Shown here piece by piece: positions 50,632-60,746 of a DNA stretch of 64,000 bases. The position numbers were made by a program, and so were the translations under genes. The stretch is from Nephrocerus scutellatus (Eukaryota > Arthropoda > Insecta > Diptera > Pipunculidae), in assembly GCA_947095585.1 (NCBI GenBank), contig OX352766.1:992001-1056000 (forward strand). The letters run 5' to 3'. The notes under the pieces are model-generated. The model saw only the letters and a program-made list of their open reading frames with translations, did no database searches and was not told the origin of the DNA. How positions within the stretch are numbered: the first letter of the stretch is position 1; the number at the start of each line of letters is the position of its first letter.

Positions 50632-51700
50632 GACTAAGCCGCATTTGATTCGACTGACTGACTGTATCTGAAGAAGTGAAGAGACTGTTCGATTGACAAA
50701 TCTTCACTTCAGTGAAAAATTGGGCGAAATTGTGCCACTGAAGTAAGTGAAGAGTTGTTCTGCTCGTGTAATTACTTCAGGTGAGTAACACTGACATTTA
50801 TCTGAAGTGGAAGAATACCAATCGAACAGTCACTTCACTTTAGTGAAAAATTGGGCGAAATTGGGCCACTCAAGTAAGTGAAGAGTTGTTCTGCTCGTGT
50901 AATTACTTCAGGTGAGTATCACTGACATTTATCTGAAGTGGAAGAATACCAATCGAACAGTCACTTCACTTTAGTGAAAAATTGGGCGAAATTGGGCCAC
51001 TGAAGTAAGTGAAGAGTTGTTCTGCTCGTGTAATTACTTCAGGTGAGTAACACTGACATTTATCTGAAGTGGAAGAATACCAATCGAACAGTCACTTCAC
51101 TTTAGTGAAAAATTGGGCGAAATTGGGCCACTCAAGTAAGTGAAGAGTTGTTCTGCTCGTGTAATTACTTCAGGTGAGTAACACTGACATTTATCTGAAG
51201 TGGAAGAATACCAATCGAACAGTCACTTCACTTTAGTGAAAAATTGGGCGAAATTGGGCCACTGAAGTAAGTGAAGAGTTGTTCTGCTCGTGTAATTACT
51301 TCAGGTGAGTATCACTGACATTTATCTGAAGTGGAAGAATACCAATCGAACAGTCACTTCACTTTAGTGAAAAATTGGGCGAAATTGGGCCACTGAAGTA
51401 AGTGAAGAGTTGTTCTGCTCGTGTAATTACTTCAGGTGAGTAACACTGACATTTATCCGAAGTGGAAGAATACCAATCGAACAGTCTCTTCACTTCAGTT
51501 AAAAATTGGGCGAAATTGGGCCACTGAAGTAAGTGAAGAGTTGTTCTGCTCGTGTAATTACTTCAGGTGAGTAACACTGACATTTATCTGAAGTGGAAGA
51601 ATACCAATCGAACAGTCTCTTCACTTCAGTAACTCAATTTAAGTGAATTAGCTGAAGTGAAGAGTTGTTCTTTTCAGGCCAATCGAACGCGGCTTTAGTC
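50632..51700. mobile_element. inverted-repeat element filled with about seven 131-bp tandem repeats
   Basis: The equivalent base of successive units falls at 50712, 50843, 50974, 51105, 51236, 51367, 51498 and 51629, a constant 131 bp. Each unit holds GTGAAAAATTGGGCGAAATT, AAGTAAGTGAAGAGTTGTTC and CTGCTCGTGTAATTACTTCA, with the self-complementary word TTCACTTCAGTGAA at the start. The array is bounded by an imperfect inverted repeat: GACTAAGCCGCATTTGATTC at the left, and the reverse complement of AATCGAACGCGGCTTTAGTC at the right. It is non-coding. Confidence 0.8.
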
Positions 51701-52269
51701 TTCTATTTTTTTTCTTCTTATAATTGAAGTTGAATGGCTGTTGACCGTCAATTGTCGTATACAATGGAACTGGGTTATAACGGACATGTGGACGCATCGA
51801 TGACACAAAAACTCAATTAGTTTCTTCAGCTTTTTTGAATTTTTTTCAATTTCTCATCGAAATTTGATTTTCGAGACCAATATCAATTTCAAATTCATTA
51901 TCAAAGGGAAAACTTGAAGAGTTAAAAGAAATCGTTTTGTTTGGGATATACAGTGGACAATGACATTCCATTGGCCGTCTAAAAGATTCAATTGGTCAGC
52001 GAACTACACAATCGATAAACATTTTTGCATTGGAGGTTCATTAGAGGAGTTAGAGCGTCCGTTTGTCGTCAGTTCCTATAGCAGATACCTTAACTTTGGG
52101 ATCAGTTCTTATAGCAAATACCTCAACCAGCCTCAATAAAGCAACAAATTGTCGGCGCACTACACAACTGATAACTCTCGAGAGGAGAACCAGAAACAAC
52201 TACGTTCAAGCGATAGGACTCGCCCTAATCGCAGGGAGGGAAGTCCTGGGACTGAGGCAGTAGTCGATG

Positions 52270-52640
52270 TAGATCGGAACTGCATTGGTTTGATGACGAA
52301 TGTAAGCTAGAGACTGAACGTTAGAATGTTGCGTACCGAGCAATGCAACGAGTGCACGCGAAGATGAATATAAGGAGCTCAGAAGATATGAAAAAACAGT
52401 TCACCGGCGAAAGAAAGCAGCCCGGGAGAAGAATCTCGTCCGTGAACTAGAACAGTACAGAGAGCAAGGACCGCACCAGGAGCGGAAGTTCTACCAAAGA
52501 GTCCGCGGTATGACGCAATATACACCGCGTTGCACATACTGGAAGGACAAAGAGGGTAATCTGATCGCCGATCTCAAAGGCAATTTAAAGCGATGGGAAG
52601 AGCACTTTCATGAGTTGCTTATTAGCCAGTTAACTGAGGA
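52270..52640 (+). pseudogene. LINE fragment: linker between endonuclease and reverse transcriptase
   Basis: WFDDECKLETER is followed, after frameshifts, by REQGPHQERKFYQRVRGMTQ and DKEGNLIADLKGNLKRWEEH with FHELL. This is the usual linker pattern of insect LINEs. It shares its EQYRE-GPHQ words with 17400-17830 and is in the opposite orientation. Confidence 0.75.
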
Positions 52641-52788
52641 AATGGAGGCTCCACCAATGACCGTATGGTATGCTGCCGCCAGACTGCTACAAGCATAGAC
52701 AAAGTAGCGCGGTTTTCTAACGGACATCGGATACAGAGGCATTTTAGAAACAAACAACAAAAAAAAACACTTCTAAGATGATAACTGA

Positions 52789-53212
52789 GGCGCAGGGACT
52801 TAAGTCCCAATATTTACCTTTGGGACTTATGACCCGCTTAGTTGGGACGAAGTCCCAAATCGAACTAGGGACTTATGTCCCAACCGATCGGGACAGAAGT
52901 CCAAATAATTTTTGTCGAAGATTGGACATAAGTCCCAAATTTTCAGAGAGATAATAATTTAAAAAAATGTTTGTTGACTTTCATTACATTACATAAAATG
53001 GCTCCTTATAAAAAAAATATATTAGGTGGGACAAAAGTCCCAACATATTTTTTTTGTGACTTATGTCCCAACATATTTTTTGGGACTTATGTCCCAACCC
53101 ATCGAGACATAAGATCCAAAAAAATTCGATTTGAATTCTTTTGGAACTTATGTCCCGGGGACAGTGGGACATAAGTCCCAATTTTCTAATTTGGGACTTA
53201 TATCCCTGCGCC
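52789..53212. mobile_element. foldback element of GGGACTTATGTCCC palindromes with 9-bp target duplication
   Basis: It starts GGCGCAGGGACTTAAGTCCC and ends GGGACTTATATCCCTGCGCC, so the ends are inverse to one another. GATAACTGA is present exactly on both sides (52780-52788 and 53213-53221). Inside are roughly ten near-palindromic words of the type TTGGGACTTATGTCCCAA. It has no gene. A 9-bp duplication with long inverted structure points towards a Mutator-like (MULE) foldback element. Confidence 0.85.
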
Positions 53213-53221
53213 GATAACTGA

Positions 53222-54160
53222 CTGAAATTAGCAAGAAATGCCCATCTAACAATAGGTCCTACACAATTTCTATCTTGTATTGTTCCGACATAATGTCATC
53301 AATGATCCGTTTGTTATAACCAAGCTGCACTGTATATTGTTTTGTATTTTGAAGATTTTTAGTTGACTTTCAAGTAAGTATTGTTTTGTTTAGTGTGTGG
53401 TTGCTGTTGTGGTTGTGGTTGTGGTTGTTGTTATGTTCTTTTCATTTCATATTAATTTAAAAATTCAATTCTTATAAATATCGAAATACAAAGGTATTGT
53501 GATTATGATGCCCTCTCATCCAACAATAGGAAGCGGATGGGGGCATTTTGTTGGTTTTTTTTGTTATTGTTGTTGGATTATTGAAAAATTGTGTTGTTGT
53601 GTTGCTAAAAAAAACGGATTATTATCATTATCCACATTTTGTGTTTTGTTTTGTTTTTGCTTTTGATCGAACAAAGAGACTCCAAAAACTTAAATTCTAT
53701 TGCCACACACAAAAGAGTATGCATCATACATAATGGAATGTGTTTTTGGACCATACACGCACACACAGGCTAACACACGGCATTGAATATACAGTACACT
53801 TCCGATAGAGTGAACAACGGTTGAGTGAACAGACAAAATTTTCTACAATTTGTATATATCTGTGATCGTTCTATGTTGGCTAAATATTTAATCCGTTTGA
53901 TTGATTTGTTTAGAGGATGGAAGTGAAATTTGTTACTGCAAATGAATCGTAGAAAAAACTGAAGTTTTAACGGAGTTGTCTGCTCCTTTAAAACTTTATC
54001 TGTAAAATAGTTTTTGCAATGATCCATTCGAAATTTACAAAAACAAAAAAATGCAGGTGTGGGCACAACACGAACTTTCTTTTACGGACGGAGCCGGGAT
54101 CTTCAGTAAATGTATATTAATTTTTTTTTTGTTTTTTACTTAAATTTCTTATGCACTTAA
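53222..54160. other. intergenic, no gene seen
   Basis: T- and GTT-rich simple sequence. CAGTACACTTCCGATAGAGT near 53791 looks like a DNA-transposon end, but no partner end was found. Confidence 0.4.
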
Positions 54161-54164
54161 CGGA

Positions 54165-54440
54165 TTTCTCCGAAGTGCTATACTTTTTGAGTTATTTACA
54201 AAAACTCGAAAAACTGTCACTTCCGCTTGTCAGATTTTTGTCAAAATCATCTGGTACCTCACAATTCATGTAAAAGGCTTAAATATGAATTTTCATCCCG
54301 ATAAGTTCAGCCGTCTGGGCTTTAGATTGGACACAGACAGACAGATATTTTTTTTATTTTCGCTTTTTCTGACTCATGAGATACGGTAATGAGTAACTCT
54401 GCAAAAATCCAGAGCTGAAAATTTTCCATGATTACTATAC
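54165..54440 (+). repeat. dispersed repeat family S, copy 2
   Basis: It is colinear with 22978-23270 through AAAAACTCGAAAAACTGTC, CAAAATCATCTGG, ATAAGTTCAGCCGTCTGGGC and CACAGACAGACAGA. The terminal hairpin is degraded in this copy. Confidence 0.75.
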
Positions 54441-54559
54441 TTCCTATGTAAAAAAAAAAGTAGCAGTGTGTCCATCGGAGATACATATGTGGTTAAAATT
54501 TGAAGAAAATCGGGTAAATTTCGGCCCTGAGGACCGATCGAGGAACCCAAATATAAATA

Positions 54560-55811
54560 CCGGGTTACTGACACGAAGTGTTACCAACTTCAGACTGTCA
54601 TTGTTGTCAGACCAGTGATGACAGAGCGCTCAAATGACAGTTCATTCCATTTTTTACAAGCGCGTACAAAAGCATTTTAGTGGGAAATATTCAGAAAAAA
54701 GTTATCCGCAATGGAATTCAAGCCTAATAGTGTGATTGCTCTACATTTGGCTGGAAAACTACAGCCACACAGAATAAAATGTTTATGTATCGCACCATAA
54801 ATCGTTATAACGATACTGGCAGCATTGCAAAGCGCCATGGTGGGTGGTGGACCGAAACGCACTGCAACATCGCCGGATATCATTCGGAAGGTGAAGGCCA
54901 AATTGGCTCGGAATCCGCGCCGTAGCGGCAGAGGCGAACATTTCGCTCGAACGGATGCAGCACATATTGAAAGATCATCTTGGACTAAAGGCCTTGAAAT
55001 TCCAAAAAACGTATGGTCTCACCGATGCTCAAAAAAGAAGTTAGACTGGAAAGAGCAAAGGAGTTGTTACGCTTGCACGAAAGTGGCGATTTGCCGAATT
55101 TGGTTTTCTCCGATGAGTCACCGTTCGTTGTTGAGCACAGTGTGAACAAACAAAACGACCGGATTTACTTGACCGGCCTTTCTACTGAAAATTTGGACCA
55201 ATGGATTGCCACTCGAAACCAAGCGCCGCCGATGGTGATGGTTTGGGCCGCCGTAACGGCCGAAAGCCGTTCACCGCTCGTTCTTTTGGACCGTGGCATC
55301 CAGATAAATGCTCAAAATTATCGGGATCATGTGTTGGTAGGAGCGTCGAAGCCTTAGGCATAAAATCATTCGGACATTTCAACTGGATTCGGCGCAGAGT
55401 CATAAAGCGCGCGTCAATCAGGATTGGCTGAGAAACAGCGTTCCGCGGTTCATTTTCACTGCCCAAAGGCCACCAAATTCACCGGATGCAAATCCGCTAG
55501 ATTTCTCGGTTTGTGGTATTTTGAAGAGCAAGGTTTGGACAAAAAAAAACCAAAGTGTCGATCATTTCAAGCAAGCGCTTCGCCGGGAATGGGCCAAAAT
55601 ACTGCAGAGCCACTTTCGTGCTGCATGCAATAGTTTTGTCGGCCGTTTGAAGGCCATAATCGCGGCTAAGGGTGGCCAAATCGAAAACTGCTAATGCAAT
55701 TGCACAATTTAAATATTTGTGAACATTTTTTACTTTGATTCAATAAAATTTATCAAAAAATAAAAATTCTGTGGCGTTTTGTTTTGGTAACACTTCGTGT
55801 CAGTCACCCTG
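54560..55811 (+). mobile_element. Tc1/mariner-superfamily element, 1252 bp, inserted at TA
   Basis: Terminal inverted repeats of about 28 bp (ACTGACACGAAGTGTTACCA at the left; its inverse TGGTAACACTTCGTGTCAGT at the right) are flanked by TA at 54558-54559 and 55812-55813. The flanks on both sides resemble the R family (GTGTTGTC...GATACACATG words), so it landed inside an R copy. The inner transposase gene is broken. Confidence 0.85.
54711..55694 (+). pseudogene. Tc1/mariner transposase, frameshifted
   Basis: The probable ATG at 54711 starts MEFKPNSVIALHLAGK and soon meets a stop near 54798. Other frames carry on the protein: RTINRYNDTGSIAK-like helix-turn-helix sequence, KVKAKLARNPRRSGR, then LVFSDESPFVVEH (first catalytic Asp), PPMVMVWAAVTAESR, a damaged QDSA box, PPNSPDANPLDF (third acidic residue region) and an end at KAIIAAKGGQIENC. 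Several frameshifts and stops make it inactive. The signature motifs are those of DDxD transposases of the IS630/Tc1/mariner group; the subfamily is not assigned. Confidence 0.85.
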
Positions 55812-55988
55812 TAGAAAGTGTTGTCATAAGCATACACCCACAAGAATTAAAATTGTTCATGTAAATTCTCCAATACATGATATACATGTGTTATTATTAT
55901 TATTATTGTTGGTGGGCTGGTAAGCCTTGTGCACTGCGACCTTAAGGTCTATTGTGCATCCCAGACGGCTACCACATTATGTGATGGC

Positions 55989-56220
55989 TTATAGTCCTTT
56001 TATGAATGCCAATATATGTGCCAGGTCGATAGGTCTGGCATTCTGCCATAGAACTGTGTGAGCCTTGAAGTATTGAAGTCTTTTTCGGGTGAGGGCATCA
56101 CATATAAAAAGTGAGTGTTCTGGCGGCTCCCCTACCTCGCCGCAAAAGCGGCAGCGTTCTGGGGAAAATGGGCCATATCCCGTTCATGTACCAGACAAGG
56201 GATCTGGTGTATATCGGTTT
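55989..56220 (-). pseudogene. LINE 3' end: C-terminal zinc knuckle
   Basis: The minus-strand frame GPFSPERCRFCGEVGEPPEH then SLFICDALTRKRLQYF ends FIKGL with a stop at 55989-55991. The C-x2-C...H-x4-C knuckle followed by ALTRKRL is the usual end of LINE polyproteins after RNase H. An upstream stop shows that it is a remnant. Confidence 0.75.
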
Positions 56221-56324
56221 AACTTGATTGCTTTGTTTGTGTTTTTAATGTTGTATTTGGGAAGCTTTTTGGTTTGTTTCATCGTAGTTGATGTTTCCCA
56301 TTCAGCCTCGATGGTGCTTAAATT

Positions 56325-56737
56325 ATGAATAAAATCGGGCTAATTTTAAAAAAAAAAATTTACATGGGCCTCAGGGCCCGATCAAAAAATTTCCAAAAAA
56401 AAAAATGGCCAACCATCAGTGATACACAATTTTCACAAAAAGTGTTGTCCATCGGAGATACACATGTGTATAAAATTTATAGAAAATCGAATAAAATTTT
56501 GTAAAATATTTGTATGGGAGCCCCCCGACCCCGTGGCCCGACGGTCCTCAAATTTTAACAGAGTGAGAGAGTGTTGTCTCCGGAAATACACATGTTTGCA
56601 AAATTTCAATAAAATCGGGCTTTGGGAAATGGGTTAAAAATTGATCGCAAGATTCCACGACAGACGACCGACGACCGACGACTGACGACCGACTCACGGG
56701 CAAGTGAAGTTAATATAGAGAATTTAAAAAAAAGTAG
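56325..56737 (-). repeat. dispersed repeat family R, reverse-complement copies
   Basis: Two overlapping partial copies: AATAAAATCGGGCTAATTTT...GGCCTCAGGGCCCGATC and ATCGGAGATACACATGTGTA...AATAAAATCGGGCTTTGGGA. They end at GTTAATATAGAGAATTT, the inverse of the family start. A GACCGACGACCGACGA microsatellite is included. Confidence 0.75.
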
Positions 56738-57057
56738 GACTGACAAACATAAGTTACATAAATTTTTGAGAATTTGTCAAAAACTTTTCCCAAAAATTAA
56801 TTATGTAGGGTTAATATAATGTACTAAAAATTATGATTACCCTTGTAGGGTTAATAGAATTGACGAAACTAAACGCGAAGAAGAAAATCACACCACTCTC
56901 TTACAGTGGAACAACACGATAGGGATGGGTTCTGTCTTCTCTTTGTGGTGTAGGGGTCAATTTGTGGCATTTGGGATTATGACGGAGCAATGGCAATCGC
57001 ATGCATATACTCGTACTTTTCCAAGGATAAATTGAGATTTGTTTGGGATGTGTGCGG

Positions 57058-57205
57058 TGTGGTATTTCCGAACAGACAAGGATAGGAGACAAGGTGGGAG
57101 ATGACTTGAAATAGTAACGTTGGTCGCAGTTCTCTGGCAAGTGGTGTGGTATTTCCAAATAGATAAGGGCACGAGACAAGGCTGGTGGTGACTTGAAATG
57201 GGGGG
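57058..57205. repeat. two-copy tandem repeat of about 94 bp
   Basis: GTGGTATTTCC.AA.AGA.AAG and GAGACAAGG.TGG..GTGACTTGAAAT recur about 94 bp apart. Confidence 0.6.
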
Positions 57206-57435
57206 GGGGCGTCACCAAACCAAATGTCGGTCCTTCATAGAATACCATATTTGCAATCCAATTTCCATTCAAACCTAGTAGTGATGCATACTCTTTTGTC
57301 GTTGTTGTTTTGTGTGTGTGTTTGTGTGTGTATGTGTCACAGGTCATTTTGACTCCCTTGTGGAATTCCATTTACATTTCACATTCACGCATATAGCAAT
57401 ACAAGAAGAGGTATGTGCAGCAGCATATCTTTTGT

Positions 57436-57441
57436 TTTATT
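57436..57441 (-). terminator. candidate poly(A) signal for PIP4K
   Basis: AATAAA on the minus strand (TTTATT on +), about 160 bp beyond the PIP4K stop. Confidence 0.4.
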
Positions 57442-57600
57442 TGTAATTTTTCTTTTTAATTTGATTTTGTGCCACTCTATATTTGAATTTGTATTGATGT
57501 GTTGTTGTTGTATTGTTTTGTTTTCTCCTTCTTCTTCTTCTTCTTCTTCTTACTCTCTAATAATTATTAGTGTATGTATGTGTTTGTATCTCTACTATCT

Positions 57601-57717
57601 CTACTCAATGGCCTTATCAATGAAATCAAGAAACCTCTTGGCATACTGGTCTGGATCACACGTAGAGATGCCATCAACGTTGCTGCCGTACTTGACGGTT
57701 TTGGCCGCCTTTGCCGC
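57601..57717 (-). CDS. PIP4K: PIP4K last coding exon
   Basis: The acceptor TTAACACAG gives AAKAAKTVKYGSNVDGISTC, then DPDQYAKRFLDFIDKAIE and TAG at 57601-57603 (39 codons with the stop, phase 0 entry). This is the activation-loop region and C-terminal helix. The AAKAAKTVK...ISTxxPxQYxKRF pattern matches type II (PI5P 4-kinase) enzymes rather than type I PI4P 5-kinases. Confidence 0.93.
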   Translation of the reverse strand, partial: AAKAAKTVKYGSNVDGISTCDPDQYAKRFLDFIDKAIE

Positions 57718-57873
57718 CTGTGTTAATAAAGACACGATAGATAGATAGACAATAAGGTAATAAATAATGTTAATAATTGATTCTGATATGTAATTAGAAA
57801 CCTTGTCTGCGGGGCGTCTGAAACAACTACAACAACAACAAGAACAACTATGATGTGACTGTGATTGACTAAC

Positions 57874-57938
57874 CTGTTTCTTGACACCGTACTGCGTCAG
57901 TACATCGATTATAGCAATGAAGTAGATCTCTCGTCGCT
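57874..57938 (-). CDS. PIP4K: PIP4K exon with metal-binding IID motif
   Basis: The acceptor TTTTACAG gives (E)RREIYFIAIIDVLTQYGVKK and Q, 65 nt. It enters in phase 1 and leaves in phase 0 at CAG|GTTAGT. YFIAIID carries the aspartate that plays the part of the DFG aspartate in protein kinases. Confidence 0.93.
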
Positions 57939-58013
57939 CTGTAAAAAAAAAATAAAAAAACAAAAGAACCAAATTAGAAAGCCAGCCAGAGTGGCATTCA
58001 TTGCCCTACTTAC

Positions 58014-58111
58014 CCTCTATACTTGGAATGGCGTAAATGTCAATTTCGTATACAACTTCGTTATACTGTGCTCCGCCTCTGGGTGAATCTGGCGGTGTAT
58101 TGTAAGTCCAT
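58014..58111 (-). CDS. PIP4K: PIP4K exon
   Basis: The acceptor ATACACAG gives (R)WTYNTPPDSPRGGAQYNEV and YEIDIYAIPSIE(G), 98 nt, with donor G|GTAAGT. The TPPDSP and DIYAI(P/K)S blocks are conserved in PIP4Ks. The split codons join correctly on both sides. Confidence 0.93.
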
Positions 58112-58409
58112 CTGTGTATTGTGTGAAAGTAGTTATTGAGTTTAATTAAAAAAGTACGTGTGATTTTAATGCAACAGATCCAGATGATTTATAGTACGTA
58201 TATACTTCCAATAGGGACATAACAATTTTGTATATTAATACAAACGCACCCTTAAACATATTTCATGATCTGACAATGTCAAAACGTCAGTCAAGGCTTA
58301 AGTTTTTATCATTAAGTTATTTTATCAAGTTCATATCATTTGGAATTTTAATTGTCTACTGCTCCTTTTTAAGTTGTAATTGTCAGGTCCGTCCTATAGA
58401 CCACATTTT

Positions 58410-58495
58410 TGGCAACCTCTGGGTGTACCACAAGGCAGCCATTTAAACCCCCATCTCTTCATCCTAATTATAAATGATCTTTATAAGGTCATCAA
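58410..58495 (+). pseudogene. LINE reverse-transcriptase motif fragment
   Basis: WQPLGVPQGSHLNPHLF then ILIINDLYKVI on the + strand. This is the GVPQGS box followed by the usual INDL of non-LTR reverse transcriptases, in a PIP4K intron and directly abutting the CTCTCGGCTGTA array. Confidence 0.75.
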
Positions 58496-58499
58496 ACAA

Positions 58500-59149
58500 T
58501 CCGCCCTCTCTCTCTTTCTCTCTCGGCTGTAATCACTCCCTCTCTCGACTATACTCTCTCTCTCTCTCTATCGGCTGTACTCTCCCTCCGGGCTGCACTC
58601 TCTCACTCTCTCTCTATTGGCTGTACTCTATTTTTCTCTTTCTCACTCTCTCTCGGCTGTACTCTCTTTTTCTCACTATCTCTCGGCTGTACTCTCTATT
58701 TTTCTCTCTCTCCGCTGTACTCTCTCTTTTTCTCTTTCAGCTGTACTCTCTCTCTCTCTCTCGGCATTACTCTCTCTCTCTCTTTCTCGGCTGAACTCTC
58801 TCTTTTTCTCGCTCTATCGGCTGTACTCTCTCTCTCGGCTGTACTCTCTTTTTCTCGGCTGCACTCTCTATCCCTGTCTATCGCTCTATATCGGCTGTAC
58901 TCTCTCTCCGGGCTGCACTCTCTCACTCTCTCTCTTTTCGCTGTACTCTCTCTCTCGACTGTACTATCTCTTTTTCTCTCTTTATCTCTCTCTCTCTCTT
59001 TTGGCTGTATTCTTTTTTTCTCACTCTCTCTCGGCTGTACTCTCTTTTTCTCACTATCTCTCGGTTGTACTCTCTATTTTTCTCTCTCTCCGCTGTACTC
59101 TTTCTTTTTCTCTCTCTCTCCGCTATACTCTCTCTTTTTCTCTTTCGGC

Positions 59150-59180
<31 letters not shown>

Positions 59181-59400
59181 GGCATTACTCTCTCTCTCTT
59201 TCTCGGCTGAACTCTCTCTTTTTCTCGCTATATCGGCTGTACTCTCTCTTTTTCTCTCTCTCGGCTGTACTCTCTCTTTTTCTCGGCTGTACAGTCTCTC
59301 GGCTGAACTCTCTCTCTCTCGGTTGTACTCTCTCTCCCTGTCTCTATCGCTCTCTATCGGCTGTACTCTCTCTCTCTCTCTCTCGGCTGTACGGCTCTAA
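58500..59400. repeat. pyrimidine-rich tandem array, CTCTCTCGGCTGTACTCTCT
   Basis: About 900 bp of variable-length (roughly 20-35 bp) units of CTCTCTC/TTTTTCTC runs punctuated by GGCTGTACT. Larger blocks are duplicated (for example 58610-58800 and 59000-59210). It sits in the 2404-bp PIP4K intron 58112-60515. Confidence 0.9.
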
Positions 59401-59448
59401 CGAACCAATCTCCCGTATGCTGTGGAGGGTTAACTTAAACCTTACCGC

Positions 59449-59670
59449 CTTTGACTATAGAATATATGGACCGCCAATCAAATGACAGCTACTTATATTT
59501 TTCAAATAGAAGCGTATCCAACATCTGCAGCGACTACACGTTTCCGTGGCAAAAATGTAAACTAAAATACAAATTTAACGCACTTCTTAGTTCGTTTATT
59601 TCACACGGAAACAGATGTTGGATACATGCATGAAGTTACCATTGACGGTCCATATATTCTATAGTCAAAG
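59449..59670. mobile_element. 222-bp MITE with perfect 25-bp ends and 8-bp target duplication
   Basis: The left end 59449-59473 (CTTTGACTATAGAATATATG...) and right end 59646-59670 are perfect inverse copies. CTTACCGC repeats on both sides (59441-59448 and 59671-59678). A second inner inverted pair, GTATCCAACATCTG / CAGATGTTGGATAC, lies inside. No coding capacity. The 8-bp duplication suggests hAT-type mobilisation. Confidence 0.9.
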
Positions 59671-59973
59671 CTTACCGCATTCGATTTTAACCGCAGCACT
59701 CCATGCCTTAAACCTGATCTCCTTCACTATTCCCCTTAGCTTTAAGTATTAGTTTTAAATCTTAGTCTTAAGTCTTAGTTTTTAAATTTTAGTTTTAGTT
59801 TGTAATAAGCCCAACTTAAATTAGCGATAGGATAGGGCGGGTCTACCGGGGCGTCCAGGAGAGCAATAAGGGAAAAACAGATCTTGTTTTCATACCTGGT
59901 GGTGGCCGGAGAGGGGGTCGGACTGCTGAACGATACATCGGGGACATTCTCCTGGATCATGCTGTGCCGTGTG

Positions 59974-60046
59974 TGCTTAGTGGCTCAGTGGAAATGCACA
60001 TGGCTACTGATCAGGATATGATTCGTGGTTCGAATCACAGTAACAA
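59974..60046 (+). repeat. tRNA-like sequence with A and B boxes, probably a SINE head
   Basis: TGGCTCAGTGG at 59981-59991 fits the RNA polymerase III A box, and GGTTCGAATCA at 60027-60037 fits the B box, at tRNA-like spacing. The T arm GTGGTTCGAATCAC pairs, but the acceptor stem does not, so this is not a functional tRNA. Confidence 0.5.
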
Positions 60047-60120
60047 CAAAAGTATTTTTCACGGTGTCTCACTTCTCGCGAATGGGTGACAAACGTTCCG
60101 AGAGTAATAACTTGTCACGG

Positions 60121-60360
60121 AGGCGATGGCGATGCAGTGGCCAGCCCTCACTCCCGACATGGACATAGGACCAGCTCAGACGGAGGTTCCGAGCCGCCAA
60201 AAATCCGGCACCACCTAACATCAAGGAGCACAAGATAGCGCTGGATGAAGATTGGTATGTGATCCCACAAGACTGTGTCAAAACCATAATAAGTTCTAAA
60301 GGAACCGCATGCGAGTCGTTGCAAACGCAAGGGGAGGCAATACCAAATACTGGTCAATAA
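60121..60360 (+). pseudogene. Tc1-family transposase C-terminal remnant
   Basis: WPALTPDMD is followed after a frameshift by PAPPNIKEHKIALDEDWYVI and PQDCVKTIISS, then after another frameshift RMRVVANARGGNTKYW. The order WPA-SPD, EEW--IPQ---, ARGG-T-Y is that of Tc1 transposase C-termini. It carries at least two frameshifts. It lies in a PIP4K intron. Confidence 0.7.
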
Positions 60361-60515
60361 ATTGTCGATTAGTTGTTGCACTTGAGTGTATAATGATGCC
60401 TTGGTGCGACTATTTTGAATCTGTTGACAACAAACTTATTGGTCAGTCAACGAAACTTAACCCTGACTCCACCCTTAAGATACCCTTAATATAATGAAAA
60501 GAACAACCAACCAAC

Positions 60516-60670
60516 CTTTCACCGCTGTCGCATTCCTCACTCTCGCTATTCTCACTGCGACCGGCTGTCTCCCGGACATTCTCTCCTTGCAGTGCCTCCT
60601 CCTCAGCTCGAACACAGTCATGTATGCCAACCAAGAGCGAGTAATCCATAATGTGTAGTTTTGTAAGCAG
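60516..60670 (-). CDS. PIP4K: PIP4K exon with MDYSLL motif
   Basis: The acceptor TTTGCAG gives LLTKLHIMDYSLLVGIHDC and then an acidic insert (RAEEEALQGEN..., SESEECDSGE). Length 155 nt, phase 0 in, donor AG|GTTGGT. IMDYSLLVGIHD is a hallmark of phosphatidylinositol phosphate kinases. Splicing to 58111 gives GERWTYNTPPD in frame. Confidence 0.93.
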
Positions 60671-60746
60671 CTGCAAAGGTAAAAGGTAAAATTAAAATTC
60701 CTCATTAGATGATAAGATCCTGATCCAAAATGCATTCCTTTCTTAC

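Noticed and set aside
53791..53835. Pogo/Tigger-type transposon end (CAGTACACTTCCGATAGAG)
   Set aside because: No inverse partner end and no transposase sequence nearby.
58474..59400. Leu/Ser-rich frames of 106-197 codons resembling membrane proteins
   Set aside because: They arise from CTCTCT/TTTCTC repeats and lie in a PIP4K intron on the opposite strand.
59974..60046. Functional tRNA gene
   Set aside because: A and B boxes are present, but the 5' and 3' acceptor strands do not pair.
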